DNA of 64,000 bases from JAUYQR01 sp963822435 (GTDB lineage: Bacteria; Pseudomonadota; Alphaproteobacteria; Rhodobacterales; Rhodobacteraceae), in assembly GCA_963822435.1 (NCBI GenBank), contig CAWGHN010000005.1:1-64000 (forward strand). The letters are read 5' to 3'. Position numbers and translations under genes: made by a program. This document shows positions 30,921 through 40,251 of this stretch, one piece after another. How positions within the stretch are numbered: position 1 is the stretch's first letter; each line of letters begins with the position of its first letter. Under the pieces are notes generated by a model. It searched no databases. It saw only the letters and a list, made by a program, of their open reading frames with translations, and was not told the DNA's origin.

Positions 30921-32437
30921 TCATTCAGGGATGCCGATGCCGCGCAGGAACTCTCGTTCGCGGCGCTGGAACTCGGGCGACGTGCAGGGCGTATCGCGGA
31001 GTGACCCGCTGATCGTCATGTCCGGCTCGCGCGCCAGAAGCACCTGCCCCAGGCGCCGCGCTTCATCGGTCCGCCCCAGTTCCCAATTGCCCCAGGCCAG
31101 ACCGAACAGGCTGGCCGTGTAGTTGGGGGCTTCGGCAAGAGCCTGCTCCAACGCAGCCACCCCGTCTTCAAGCCGCCCCGCCTGCACGAGAGAGGCCCCC
31201 AGACCACTGCGCACCTGCCCGATGATCGGGTCCAACGGATTGATCCGGATCGCACGGGTGAAATGGTCGATGGCCCGCTCATCGTCGCCCAGATAGCCGT
31301 AGACCCAGCCAAGAGCATTCAGCACATGGCTGGAATTCGGGTTCAGCGCATGGGCCTGCTGGATGACAAGCAGACCGCGGCTTTGCTGCCGCCCAAGAAA
31401 GGCGATCGTCAAGCCGGCGAAGGCAAGGGCCATTGCATCATTTCGGTGGTCGGCCACCACCTCTTCGGCCAGTGGCAGACAGCGGCTTGCCTCTTCCATG
31501 CTCAGCCAGCGTTCGGAACGGGCGGTCATGGTCAACCGGCAGATCAGCGACTTGGCATGGGAATAGCCGGGGTCAAGCGCCAGCGTGCGCTCCAGAAGCG
31601 TCCGCGCTGCGACAAAGCTTTCAAGATCCGGCAAGCGATGCGCCATTGGCAGAGCTTGCAGGCACAAAGTGTAGGCGCTGTGGTCGGTTGTGGGCTTGGC
31701 GCTGGTGCGACGCGATTCCGCAAGGATCACGTTGGGTTCGATGGCGGCGGCGACCTGTTCGGTGACTGCGTCCTGCACTTCGAAAATCTTGGCCAGCGTC
31801 CCGGAAAAGCGGCTTGACCAGATCATGTGACCGGTCTCGGCCTCGGCCAGTTGGGTGTTGATGCGCAGCCGGTCGCCCGCCTGCTGGATGCTGCCTTCAA
31901 CGACGTAGCGCACACCAAGTTGCTGGCCAACCTCGGCCAGATCGACAGAGCGGCCCTTCAACGTGAAGGTTGATGACGCGGCAATCACGAAAAAGACCGG
32001 GATGCGCGACAGCGCTGCGATCAGATCGGCCACGATCCCGTCCACCAGATAGTCCTTGCCCGCATCGCCCGTCAGGTTGGCGAAGGGCAGCACGGCAAGC
32101 GAGGGTTTGTCGGGCAGCGGAAGGGCCTTTGGCTGGTCTGCCGGTGCCTTGGCAGCCAGCGTCAACTGGTAGCCGACACCCGGCACCGCGCGATGCCACG
32201 CGCCCCGATCAGCTTGCGAAGTGCTGCGATCTGGACGGTCAGGTTGCTTTCCTCGACGTTCAGGTCGGCCCAGACATGCTCCAGCAGTTCCGCCTTGGTG
32301 ACGACCCGGCCCGCGTTGGAATGAAGATAGGCCAGCACGTCAAAGGCGCGCGCGCCGATGACCATGTCCGATCCGTCGATCCTGAGCCTGCGCACATCAC
32401 GCAGGAGTTCGATGTTGGGCTGCACGGGATCGAACAT
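30921..32437 (-). pseudogene. CadC-type winged-helix/TolB-like/TPR regulator, frameshifted
   Basis: Two overlapping frames together make one regulator of about 505 aa. The first (start 32437, MFDPVQPNIELLRDVRR) has an OmpR-type winged helix with TKAELLEHVWADLNVEESN. At about 32186-32192 the frame breaks: it reads GARGIARCRVSATS and stops, while the next frame continues VPGVGYQLTLAAK. The second part holds a TolB-like domain (PSLAVLPFANLTGD) and several TPRs. One missing base explains the break. Such cytoplasmic proteins sense small molecules or act as transcription regulators. A sequencing error is possible. It diverges from the small exported protein at 32679. Confidence 0.75.
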
Positions 32438-32678
32438 TGGACATCCCAGGAAATGGCTACCGGGGCGACGATAGAGGCCGAAGTGCGACATGCCAAATTC
32501 TATTCCTTGGACCTTCGCCCACAGCGGCCGACGGGAACGGCTGCGTTCACTTCGCCATGCCTGCGCATCTGGATGCACAGCACGCCTCTGCACAAGAACG
32601 TGACCTTGTCGGCGGTGTCAAAATGGTACCCTTCGGCACGGTGCCGGTTTGCACCTTTGATCGATGGGAGGATACGAC

Positions 32679-32915
32679 ATGAAGATCTTGGTAACGGCCG
32701 GGCTGCTTGCAATCCTTGCTTCGCCGGTGCTGGCGTTTCAATGCCCGACCGACATGGCTGCCATTGATGCCGCATTGGCGACCGCCAATTTGAGCGCGGA
32801 GGACCTCGCCCGCGTCAAGGAACTGCGCGCGAAAGGAGAGGCCGAACACGCGGCCGGCAACCATCAGGCGTCGGTTGATGCCTTGGCAGAAGCGAAGACG
32901 TTGCTGGGGCTTTGA
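32679..32915 (+). CDS. Small exported protein, 78 aa
   Basis: A signal peptide MKILVTAGLLAILASPVLA is followed by about 59 helical residues (EDLARVKELRAKGEAEHAAG and DALAEAKTLLGL) with one Cys near the start. GGGAGG lies upstream of ATG 32679. It is likely periplasmic. No function is recognised. It diverges from the winged-helix/TPR regulator, which might control it. Confidence 0.7.
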   Translation: MKILVTAGLLAILASPVLAFQCPTDMAAIDAALATANLSAEDLARVKELRAKGEAEHAAGNHQASVDALAEAKTLLGL

Positions 32916-32980
32916 CGCAAGGCGTTGTCGCAGGGTGTTTCCTTGGCGGCCACGGTCGCGCCGCCAAGGAAGTTTGCACG

Positions 32981-33847
32981 TCAGGGGGCCTTCAGCTCCA
33001 CATAGTCGCCAGCGGTGCGCAGGGTGATCGTCACCGGCGCTTCGGTGCGGTTGCGCCAGAACCAGCCGTGATTGCCGGTGAACGCCGCGGTCAGGTCGCC
33101 GGTCTGTTCAGCAGTCGCGCGGCCCTGTTCGTAGCTGACCTTCTGGCCGCTGCCATCGCCGTGAGTATCGAAGTTCACCACGGACCCGTTTGCCGACCAT
33201 TCGAACTGCGCCGTCTGGCCTTCGTTCATCGCCAGTTTCACCTCGACCCCCTGTCCGGGGGCAAGGGTGTAGCTGACCTCGTCGCGCCAGCCAGATGCAG
33301 CAGGCGCCTGGACGGCCGCGACCTCGGCCGCGACTTCGGCCTCCGGTTCGGCCTTGGGCTCGGCGGCAACGGGCGCCGGGGCCGCAGCAACCTCCGGTTC
33401 CGGCACTGGCTGTGCAGCGGCCGTTTCCGGCGGGGCTGGCGACGCAACCACGGGTGCGCCGATGATCGCTGCGATGGCGGCGACCTGACTTTCGATCCGT
33501 TCCAGCCGCGCGGTGGCTTCGGGATCACGTCCGGCAGCGGTGGGTGCACCCGCCGCCGCATCGTCGGCCTCGGCTTCTGCGTAAAGCTGCTGCTTGATCT
33601 GGCCCATCTCGGTCAAACCGAGAACGCTTCCGAACCCGGTCGCGTCAATTCCGTATTCTGCGGGCAGGTAGACGATGGTCAGCACCGCCACCGCCGCAAG
33701 GCCAGACGTCAGGGTGGATCGGACCAGACCGGCGGAGGTGGCCGGCACTTCACGGATCAGCCCGCTATCATCGGGCTGGCCGGCGGTGGGGCGCGTGGCG
33801 CGCAACGGGGTTTGCGGTGCGCGGTGGATGTCGAATTTGTCTTGCAT
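32981..33847 (-). CDS. Transmembrane anchor protein of a HupE locus
   Basis: A 288-aa protein with one membrane helix (about residues 45-67, TLTSGLAAVAVLTIVYLPAE), a short coiled segment, a long Ala/Pro/Glu-rich linker (about 110-185) and a C-terminal beta-rich domain (WRDEVSYTLAPGQGVEVKLA to TLRTAGDYVEL). The C-terminal domain is probably periplasmic. Proteins of this shape sit beside HupE/UreJ genes in Rhodobacterales and are called transmembrane anchor proteins. The ATG at 33847 has GGAG upstream and is 14 bases after the hupE-like gene. Confidence 0.72.
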   Translation of the reverse strand: MQDKFDIHRAPQTPLRATRPTAGQPDDSGLIREVPATSAGLVRSTLTSGLAAVAVLTIVYLPAEYGIDATGFGSVLGLTEMGQIKQQLYAEAEADDAAAGAPTAAGRDPEATARLERIESQVAAIAAIIGAPVVASPAPPETAAAQPVPEPEVAAAPAPVAAEPKAEPEAEVAAEVAAVQAPAASGWRDEVSYTLAPGQGVEVKLAMNEGQTAQFEWSANGSVVNFDTHGDGSGQKVSYEQGRATAEQTGDLTAAFTGNHGWFWRNRTEAPVTITLRTAGDYVELKAP

Positions 33848-33861
33848 GTCAGATAACTCCC

Positions 33862-34593
33862 TCAAGCCAGCGCCAGACCGATGAGCTGAAAGCCCATCAG
33901 GTAAAAGCCAAGGCCCATCATGATTACGTTCGCGGTATAGGCTTGCTGCCCGAAGGACGGACTGGCGCGCCAGCGGCGCATGAGCACCAGAATGACGGCC
34001 AGCGCCGTAAGCTGCCCAATCTCGACGCCGACGTTGAAGGCGATGAGGTTGGTCAACAGCCCATCTTGCGAGATGTTGTATTCGATGATCTTCGACGCCA
34101 GACCGAAGCCGTGCAGAAAGCCGAAAACCAGCGTGGCGACCCGCGTGTCGGGTTGCACCCCGAACCATTTTCGGAACGCGCCAAGGTTGTCGAGCGCCTT
34201 GTAGACCACCGAAAATCCGATGATTGCGTCGATGATGTAGGCGTTGATGCCGAAGTTGAACCAGACGCCCAGAAGCATCGTCGTCGAATGGCCGACGGCG
34301 AAAAGCGTGACGTAGAGGCCGATCTCCTTCATGCCATAGAGAAAGAAGATCACCCCGAACAGAAACAGGATGTGGTCGTACCCGGTGACCATGTGCTTGG
34401 CGCCGAGGTAGAGGAACGGGATCACCTGAGGCCCGGTAACTTCCTGGATATAGCCCTTGTCACCGAGGGTGACGGCGTGGGCAAGGGCCGCCTCGGCAGA
34501 TAGGACGATCAAAAGTGCCAGCATGGCCAGGGCAAGAGTTGCCCGAACGGGGCATATGCCACCGGGCCACCGCAGGAACGGTGCGTGTCGCAT
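33862..34593 (-). CDS. HupE/UreJ family metal permease
   Basis: A 243-aa membrane protein of the HupE_UreJ_2 family. After a signal-like helix ending in ALAHAVTLG there are six or so membrane segments. Conserved blocks are GYDHILFLFGVIFFL, GHSTTML and FGFLHGFGLA, with the histidines thought to bind nickel or cobalt. It probably moves Ni or Co across the inner membrane. AAGGA lies eight bases before the ATG. It is followed by the anchor protein and preceded by a His-rich small protein. Confidence 0.85.
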   Translation of the reverse strand: MRHAPFLRWPGGICPVRATLALAMLALLIVLSAEAALAHAVTLGDKGYIQEVTGPQVIPFLYLGAKHMVTGYDHILFLFGVIFFLYGMKEIGLYVTLFAVGHSTTMLLGVWFNFGINAYIIDAIIGFSVVYKALDNLGAFRKWFGVQPDTRVATLVFGFLHGFGLASKIIEYNISQDGLLTNLIAFNVGVEIGQLTALAVILVLMRRWRASPSFGQQAYTANVIMMGLGFYLMGFQLIGLALA

Positions 34594-34740
34594 GTCGAAA
34601 TTCCTTGAGAGTGGGAGGGTCGATGTGCAGCCTGTGTTGGCCGCGACGATCAGACCGAAAGCCGCGGTGGCCGCATCAACCCGCCATCTTCAAGACCGGA
34701 AGGCAGCGCACTGACGCCCCGGAACGCTGTTGACAGGCCG

Positions 34741-35031
34741 CTACGCGACGCCCCGCCAGCCTGCGGCATCACGGCCGCTGGCTGATGCATCGTGGTCTAT
34801 GGCGCTGTGCGACCCTGCGCCCGTATCGGCATCGTGGCTGTGCCCATGCTCGACGGCTTCGGCCATTGCCATGACCGCGCCCACATAGTCCGCAGGACCG
34901 TGCGAGGCGGTGTTCACCAGGGGCGCCACGATCAACGCAAGCACGGCAAGGATCACACAAGCCATGCGATGGCCGCGTGCTGCCGTTCTGCGAAGTGGTC
35001 TGATCGACTGCATGCCCGTCTTCTTCTTCAT
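34741..35031 (-). CDS. His-rich small membrane/periplasmic protein
   Basis: A 96-aa protein with an N-terminal membrane helix (MACVILAVLALIVAPLVN) and a His/Asp tail (EHGHSHDADTGAGSHSAIDH), a metal-binding pattern. The ATG at 35031 follows a promoter at 35063-35090. No strong ribosome site is seen. A longer start at 35040 (GTG) is possible. Likely a metal-binding accessory of the HupE permease downstream; 147 bp without a gene separate the two. Confidence 0.62.
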   Translation of the reverse strand: MKKKTGMQSIRPLRRTAARGHRMACVILAVLALIVAPLVNTASHGPADYVGAVMAMAEAVEHGHSHDADTGAGSHSAIDHDASASGRDAAGWRGVA

Positions 35032-35062
35032 CACCCGCACTTTGGGCGAGCTTCACGGGACA

Positions 35063-35090
35063 GATATACCATTGCCCGGCTTGGTATCAA
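35063..35090 (-). promoter_or_regulatory. Promoter with overlapping dyad for the His-rich/HupE operon
   Basis: On the minus strand TTGATA (35085-35090), 16-base gap and TATATC (35063-35068). A dyad ATACCA-N10-TGGTAT (35066-35087) links the two elements. A regulator binding there would occupy the promoter directly. Confidence 0.5.
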
Positions 35091-35153
35091 CCAGACTGGC
35101 GAAAATTTGGCTGAACTCTGCCAGCGTTGATGCCCCCGCGAACCGGGAGATGT

Positions 35154-35171
35154 ATCCCTCCGGGGAGGGAT
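35154..35171. promoter_or_regulatory. CsoR/RcnR-type operator candidate
   Basis: ATCCCTCC-GG-GGAGGGAT, 8-bp perfect GC-rich arms, eight bases before the ATG of the decayed CsoR/RcnR-like gene. GC-rich palindromes of this kind are bound by CsoR/RcnR proteins. It overlaps the ribosome site. Confidence 0.55.
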
Positions 35172-35178
35172 GCCTGTG

Positions 35179-35431
35179 ATGGATGACCACACCACAGCCC
35201 GTATCCGCGCATCGAAAACCGGCTGAAGCGGGCAGAAGGCCAGCTTTGATCCATCATCGCGATGCGCGACGCGGGCCGCCCCTGCGCCGGGATTGCGCAA
35301 CACATGCATGCGGTTGACATGGCCGTGCGCAAGCCAAGCGCGCGCTGATCCACGACCGGATCAACAATGGCCTGACCGGCGGCCCGTCGCATGACATTGC
35401 CGAGATCAAGGCTCTGACAAGGTTTCTGTGA
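35179..35431 (+). pseudogene. CsoR/RcnR-family metal repressor, decayed
   Basis: Reading through the damage gives ENRLKRAEGQL, stop, SIIAMRDAGRPCAGIAQHM and HAVDMAV in one frame, then AKRALIHDRINNGL and IAEIKALTRFL in another. This is the DUF156 fold of CsoR/RcnR/FrmR repressors, including the metal-ligand cysteine in GRPC. A TGA replaces one codon after EGQL, and a frameshift lies after AVR. The stop TGA at 35429-35431 overlaps the ATG of the next broken gene, as in an operon. The protein cannot be made whole. Confidence 0.7.
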
Positions 35432-35985
35432 TGCTTGCCACCTTGCGAAACCTCACGTTCCGCCATCTGTCTTTCGCCCAGATCGTAGCGCTGGTGGGCA
35501 CCGGTCTTGCGATGGTGGCGCTTGGGCTTCTGGCGTGAGACCTTGCCGGTGCGGATGCGGTCGCGGTTCTTGGCACGGCCCTCGCCATCAAGATGGTGGC
35601 CAATGTCAGCCTTGCACCGATTGCAGCAGCGGTGGCCGAACGCCTGCCGCACCGGGCCTTTCTGGTGGGGCCGGACCTGATCCGCGCCGCTGTCATCGCC
35701 GGCCTGCCATTCGTTGATCGGGTCTGGCATATCTCCATGCTGACCTTCTTTCTGCAGGCCGCCTCTGCCGGGTTTACGCCGGACTTTCAGGCCGTGATCC
35801 GCGGTGCCTCTGTTGCCCCGCATCCTTGATGCGTTTGGCGGGCGCCCGGTGATGATCGACGGTATTGCGTTTTTGGTGGCGCGCGGGGCGCTGGTGCCGC
35901 TGGTGGGCAGCATTGGCGCAGTGATCCTGCTGTGGGCCGTGATCGGCTTTGGCTTTTCGCTGACGCATCCCTTTACCACCCGCAT
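35431..35985 (+). pseudogene. MFS metal exporter (NreB-like), decayed
   Basis: The first frame reads MLATLRNLTFRHLSFAQ to LGLLA, then TGA, then DLAGADAVAVLGTALAIKM, ERLPHRAFLVGPDLIRAAVI and PDFQAVI. After a deletion it resumes in another frame as RILDAFGGRPVMIDGIAF and ends in membrane-like LLWAVIGFGFSLTHP. This is the pattern of major-facilitator exporters that travel with CsoR/RcnR repressors in nickel/cobalt resistance. Nonsense, frameshift and internal loss make it non-functional. From 35986 to 36225 nothing more can be assigned. Confidence 0.6.
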
Positions 35986-36225
35986 CGTCACGCCCACCCG
36001 CACCTCCAGGCCCGCGCCGACGCGCACCGCCATTCGTGTGTCATCGACGATCGGCACCGGCGGTGGCCGAACGCCAGACAAGCGGGAACGCAAAAGGGCA
36101 GCCCGCCAGCGGAACGGTACATGCCCTTGGTCTGAACCGCACGTCCAGGGCGAAAGTTGCCCAGCCGATGGTCCGTCGGATGGCACGACGATGGAGTGCA
36201 TCCATGGCGTCGGGCCGGTCGCCTG

Positions 36226-37104
36226 TCAGCCTTCGCGCAGGTAGCGTCCGTTCACCCAGCCTGTCACGGTGACACTCCCTGTCGTTCTTATCCGGCACCA
36301 CCGGGTCTGTCCCGTCTGTTCACAGCCAAGGTTGCGCACCCGTGTGCCCGACGAGAGGCGGGCGATGATGTCGCCTTGGGTCGAAGGCCTTGTGCGCACG
36401 TTCAGAAAGTCTCCGGCGGCAAGACCGCGGACGACGTGGAGGTCGGGGGCGCTGCCGCTGCCGCCGTCGCCTGATCCCGGAGGGATTGTGGCGGGCGGAG
36501 CGGCGGATTCGCGCAGGTAGCGCGCGGTCACCCAGCCGGTCACATCCATTCCCGTGGTGGACCGGATGCGGCACCAGCGCGTGGCGCCGGTCATCCGGCA
36601 GCCAAGGTTCGCAACGATCTCGCCGGTCTTCAGGGTGGCAAGCACGGCTGCGCCTGACTTCGGCTCCGTGCGCACGCCAAGGCGTTCGTTGGCCGCAAGA
36701 CCGCGCACCGCCCAGTAATCCGGGCCTCCGGCAAGATCATCATCGGATGGCGGCGCGCTGCCTTCGACAAGGAACCGTCCGGCAACGAAGCCGGCAACCT
36801 TGCCGTCCAGCGTCTTGACCTCACACCAGCGGGCACTGCCACCGCCGATGCAGATGCCTTTGGTGACCCTGGTGCCGTAGCCAAGCGTTCCAACGACCGG
36901 GAACAATGCTGACGGCCCGCTTCTGACGTTGATCCTTGCGGTGATCGAAATACCACCGATGGTGGTGACACCCGGCCCGGTCACCGGCTCGGCGCGCTCG
37001 GCCACCTGAGCAACGGCTGCCGCCGCGACCCAGAGCATCGCCAGAAACACGGCCACGATCATGGCAAGCCGAAAACCACCGACCCTTGTACGCCCGTCTT
37101 CCAT
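36226..37104 (-). CDS. Exported protein with three bacterial SH3 domains
   Basis: A 292-aa protein with an N-terminal membrane segment or signal (RLAMIVAVFLAMLWVAAAAV) followed by three SH3_3 repeats. Each has the core (I/L)NVR or LGVR, a run to G, and WC(R/E)V or WCRI followed by VAGFVAGRFL, VTGWVTARYLRE or VTGWVNGRYLRE. Such domains bind cell-wall peptides. A Gly/Ser linker separates the second and third repeats. The start MEDGRTRVGG at 37104 is chosen; 37155 is also in frame. Confidence 0.82.
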   Translation of the reverse strand: MEDGRTRVGGFRLAMIVAVFLAMLWVAAAAVAQVAERAEPVTGPGVTTIGGISITARINVRSGPSALFPVVGTLGYGTRVTKGICIGGGSARWCEVKTLDGKVAGFVAGRFLVEGSAPPSDDDLAGGPDYWAVRGLAANERLGVRTEPKSGAAVLATLKTGEIVANLGCRMTGATRWCRIRSTTGMDVTGWVTARYLRESAAPPATIPPGSGDGGSGSAPDLHVVRGLAAGDFLNVRTRPSTQGDIIARLSSGTRVRNLGCEQTGQTRWCRIRTTGSVTVTGWVNGRYLREG

Positions 37105-37212
37105 TGGACCCTCTCGAATCGGCACACCTTCCCCGTTCCGGAGTTTAGCAGACAACAGTCAGCCTTTCACCGCGCCCGGTCTTCACCGCTTGCGCTGGCT
37201 GATCTGCCAAGC

Positions 37213-38523
37213 TCAGGCGTCGGTGGCGCTGAGGTCGAAGGTTTCGTCGGGGAAGAATTTTTCCAGACGGACATCGGCCGAGCGCGCGTGACCTTCCATC
37301 CCCTCAAGTCGAGAGATACGGGCGGTGGCAATGGCCAATTCACGCGAGGCGGCGCGGCTGGCGCGTTGCCATGTGACGGTCTTCATGAACTTGTGGACCG
37401 AAAGCCCACCCGTATAGCGGCCCGCGCCCGATGTCGGCAGGACGTGGTTCGGGCCAGAGCATTTGTCGCCGTAGGCCACGGTGGTTTCTTCGCCCAGAAA
37501 CAGCGACCCGTAGCAGGTCAGCCTTGAGAGCCACCAGTCAAGGTCGGCCGCCTGCACATGCAGGTGTTCGGGGGCGTAGTCGTCGGCCACGGCGGCCATT
37601 TCTTCGGCCGAGGAGCAGAGCATCACCTCGGCGCAGTCAGCCCATGCGGCCGTGGCGCTGGCGGCGTTCACGGCCGGCAATTCGGCGATCAAGCCGGGGA
37701 CAAGCGCCATGACGCTATCCGCGAGGGCGCGGTCGGTGGTCACCAGCCAGACGGGCGAGTTGTAGCCATGTTCGGCCTGCCCCACCAGATCCCAGGCCAC
37801 AAGGCGCGGGTCGGCGGTGTGGTCGGCGATGACCATGCTGTCGGTCGGACCGGCGAACATGTCGATGCCGACCTGCCCGTAGAGGATGCGCTTGGCTTCC
37901 GCGACATACTGGTTGCCGGGGCCGACGAGGATGTCGGCCTTTGGCAGACCGAACAGGCCGTTGGCCATGGCCGCGACGCCCTGCACGCCGCCAAGGTTCA
38001 GGATCACGTCGGCACCGCAGGTATCCATCGCGAACAGGATCGCGGGCGGGATGCCGCTGCCGGGCCGGGGCGGCGAACAGGCGGTGATCATCGGCACGCC
38101 CGCGACCTTGGCCGTAGTGATCGTCATGATGGCCGATGCGATGTGGCTGTAACGCCCGCCCGGCACGTAGCAGCCAGCCGAGGCGACGGGGATCTGGCGC
38201 TGGCCGGCCATCAGGCCGGGCAGGATCTCGATCTCGCAATCGGTGATGGTGGCGCGTTGGGCTTCGGCAAAGCGGCGGATGTTGCGATGGGCAAAGCGGA
38301 TGTCGTCCTTCAGCTTTTCCGGCACCAGCGCCGCGGCCTTGGCGCGGACCTCGGGCGTGACGATGATGTCGCCCTGCCATTTGTCCAGATCGCGGGCAAA
38401 GCGGATCGCGGCGGCGTCGCCGTCACGCTCGATCTCATGCAGCATGGCCTCGACGGCAGCGCGCACGTCGGTTTGCCCCGTCTCGGCGCTACGGGTGGAT
38501 TTCTTCAGGTAAATCATGGTCAT
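37213..38523 (-). CDS. hpsN: HisD-family dehydrogenase, HpsN-like
   Basis: A 436-aa protein of the histidinol dehydrogenase family. Zn and catalytic residues are kept: GQAEHGYNS, APEHLHV, GDKCSGPNHVLPT and the C-terminal EGMEGHARSADVR. It is not with his genes; it ends a sulfonate cluster (CuyA-like, racemase, TauABC-like). The best-known HisD relative in such a setting is HpsN, which oxidises 2,3-dihydroxypropane-1-sulfonate to 3-sulfolactate with NAD. The gene starts five bases after tauC. The assignment rests on context; true HisD cannot be excluded from motifs alone. Confidence 0.65.
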   Translation of the reverse strand: MTMIYLKKSTRSAETGQTDVRAAVEAMLHEIERDGDAAAIRFARDLDKWQGDIIVTPEVRAKAAALVPEKLKDDIRFAHRNIRRFAEAQRATITDCEIEILPGLMAGQRQIPVASAGCYVPGGRYSHIASAIMTITTAKVAGVPMITACSPPRPGSGIPPAILFAMDTCGADVILNLGGVQGVAAMANGLFGLPKADILVGPGNQYVAEAKRILYGQVGIDMFAGPTDSMVIADHTADPRLVAWDLVGQAEHGYNSPVWLVTTDRALADSVMALVPGLIAELPAVNAASATAAWADCAEVMLCSSAEEMAAVADDYAPEHLHVQAADLDWWLSRLTCYGSLFLGEETTVAYGDKCSGPNHVLPTSGAGRYTGGLSVHKFMKTVTWQRASRAASRELAIATARISRLEGMEGHARSADVRLEKFFPDETFDLSATDA

Positions 38524-38527
38524 GAAC

Positions 38528-39403
38528 TCACATACGGCCCTTCCAGGGCACCAGGCGGCGTTCGAGGAAACGCATCAACAGGTCGAAGGCAAAGGCGATC
38601 GTGGCGATCACGAAGATCCCCATGATCACGACCGAGGTTTGCAGGAACTGGCTGGCCGACAGCACCATGTAGCCAAGGCCACTGGTTGCCGCGACCATCT
38701 CGGCCGCGACGAGGGTGGTCCAGCCAAAGCCGATACCCACCCGCATCGCCGTAAGAATCTCGGGCATCGCTGAGGGCATGATGACGTGCCGCATCACCTG
38801 CCAGCGCGTGGCCCCGAAGGAATAGGCGGCGTGGATCTGCTCGATGGCGGCTGATTTCACGCCGGACCGTGCGCCAAGCACCACGGGCGCAAAGACCGAC
38901 AAGAAGATCAAAAGCACCTTCGACGTCTCGCCGATACCGAACCAGATGATCATCAGCGGCAGATAGGCCAAGGGCGGGATCGGGCGGTAGAACTCGATCG
39001 GCGGGTCGAAGATGCCGCGGATCATCGGGCTCATCCCCATCGCCAGACCCAAGGGAAGGCCGATCACGCAGGCCAGGAGGAACGCCCCGAACACGCGCAG
39101 GGTCGAGATCAGGATGTGATCGAGGAACGAGGTGTTGGTGAAGCCCTCGCGCCAGATCTGGCCGAACTTCGCCAGCACAAGCTGCGGCGAAGGCACGAAA
39201 AGCGGCTTCACGAGGCCGAGCGTGGTGACCAGCCACCAGACGAACAGCATGAATGTGACAGAGGCGACCGACAGCCAGAACGTGTTGCCCTGACCGGGCA
39301 CACCGTAGATTTCGCCGGGTTTGGTCGGGCGGGCGCGGGCCATGCGGGCGAACAGTCCCGGCGTTTTGGGAAGCGGGGCCTTCGGGAGCGGGGTCACGGT
39401 CAT
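38528..39403 (-). CDS. tauC: TauC-type ABC transporter permease
   Basis: A 291-aa inner-membrane permease for sulfonates of the BPD_transp_1 fold, with about six helices (VTFMLFVWWLVTTLG, FGAFLLACVIGLPLGLAMG and others). The EAA loop is EQIHAAYSFGATRWQVMRHV, which contacts the ATPase. The ATG at 39403 overlaps the tauB stop (ATGA). Works with TauA- and TauB-like proteins of the same operon. Confidence 0.9.
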   Translation of the reverse strand: MTVTPLPKAPLPKTPGLFARMARARPTKPGEIYGVPGQGNTFWLSVASVTFMLFVWWLVTTLGLVKPLFVPSPQLVLAKFGQIWREGFTNTSFLDHILISTLRVFGAFLLACVIGLPLGLAMGMSPMIRGIFDPPIEFYRPIPPLAYLPLMIIWFGIGETSKVLLIFLSVFAPVVLGARSGVKSAAIEQIHAAYSFGATRWQVMRHVIMPSAMPEILTAMRVGIGFGWTTLVAAEMVAATSGLGYMVLSASQFLQTSVVIMGIFVIATIAFAFDLLMRFLERRLVPWKGRM

Positions 39404-40188
39404 TCGACAGCCTCCTCGTCGGCAAAGATGATGTTCAGCACTTTTTCACGCAAGCCGATGAACTCGGGCGAGGCCTTGACCTGCCGCGCGGGCGCACCGG
39501 ACTGGAACTGGCGCGAAAAGGGCAGATCGAAGACATGGGTGATGCGGCCCGGACGGGGCGACATGACAATGAGCTTGGTGCCCATGAACAGCGCCTCTTC
39601 AACGCTGTGGGTGATGAAGAAGACCGACTTTCCGGTCTTGCCCCAGATATTCAGGATCAACTCCTGCGCCTTTTCCCGGGTCAGCGCGTCCAGCGCACCG
39701 AGGGGCTCGTCCATCAGAAGGATCTTCGGGTCGCAGGTCAACGCCCGCGCGATCCCGACACGCTGCTGCATTCCGCCCGACAGTTTGTAGACCGGAGACT
39801 TCTGGAAACCGTCAAGGCCGAGAAGGCCGATGTATTCATTTGCGGTCCGGTAACGGTCTTGCTTGGCGACGCCCTGGATCTGCAAGCCGAAGGCCACGTT
39901 GTCCAGAACGTTCAGCCACGGCAACAGCGCGTGTTTCTGGAACACCACGGCCCGGTCCGCCCCCGGCCCCTGCACCGACTGGCCATCAAGCGTCAGAGTG
40001 CCGGAACTTGGTGACAGGAACCCGGCGATCAGGTTCAAAAGCGTAGACTTGCCGCAGCCCGAGGCCCCCAGCGCCACGACGAACTCGCCCTCCGTGATGG
40101 CAAGGTTGACCTCGCTTAGTGCCGCAACCGGCGGGCGGCCGTCGGCAGCCGGATAGACGACCGACGCGTGATCAATGTTCAGGCTCAA
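39400..40188 (-). CDS. tauB: TauB-type ABC transporter ATPase
   Basis: A 262-aa ATPase. Walker A is GASGCGKST, the ABC signature LSGGMQQR, Walker B ILLMDEPLGALD and the switch His in FFITHSVEEAL. SsuB/TauB family by length and by the N-terminal VVYPAADGRPPVAALSEVNL. It energises the sulfonate importer, between tauA and tauC. Confidence 0.92.
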   Translation of the reverse strand: MSLNIDHASVVYPAADGRPPVAALSEVNLAITEGEFVVALGASGCGKSTLLNLIAGFLSPSSGTLTLDGQSVQGPGADRAVVFQKHALLPWLNVLDNVAFGLQIQGVAKQDRYRTANEYIGLLGLDGFQKSPVYKLSGGMQQRVGIARALTCDPKILLMDEPLGALDALTREKAQELILNIWGKTGKSVFFITHSVEEALFMGTKLIVMSPRPGRITHVFDLPFSRQFQSGAPARQVKASPEFIGLREKVLNIIFADEEAVE

Positions 40189-40251
40189 TTGCGACCCTTC
40201 CGCTGCGAGGGGGGTCTGCCCGGACCGGTCGGGTCCGGGCAGGCGTTTTGC

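Noticed and set aside
35986..36225. Further part of the decayed exporter or a separate gene
   Set aside because: Neither strand gives a recognisable family or a start with a ribosome site.
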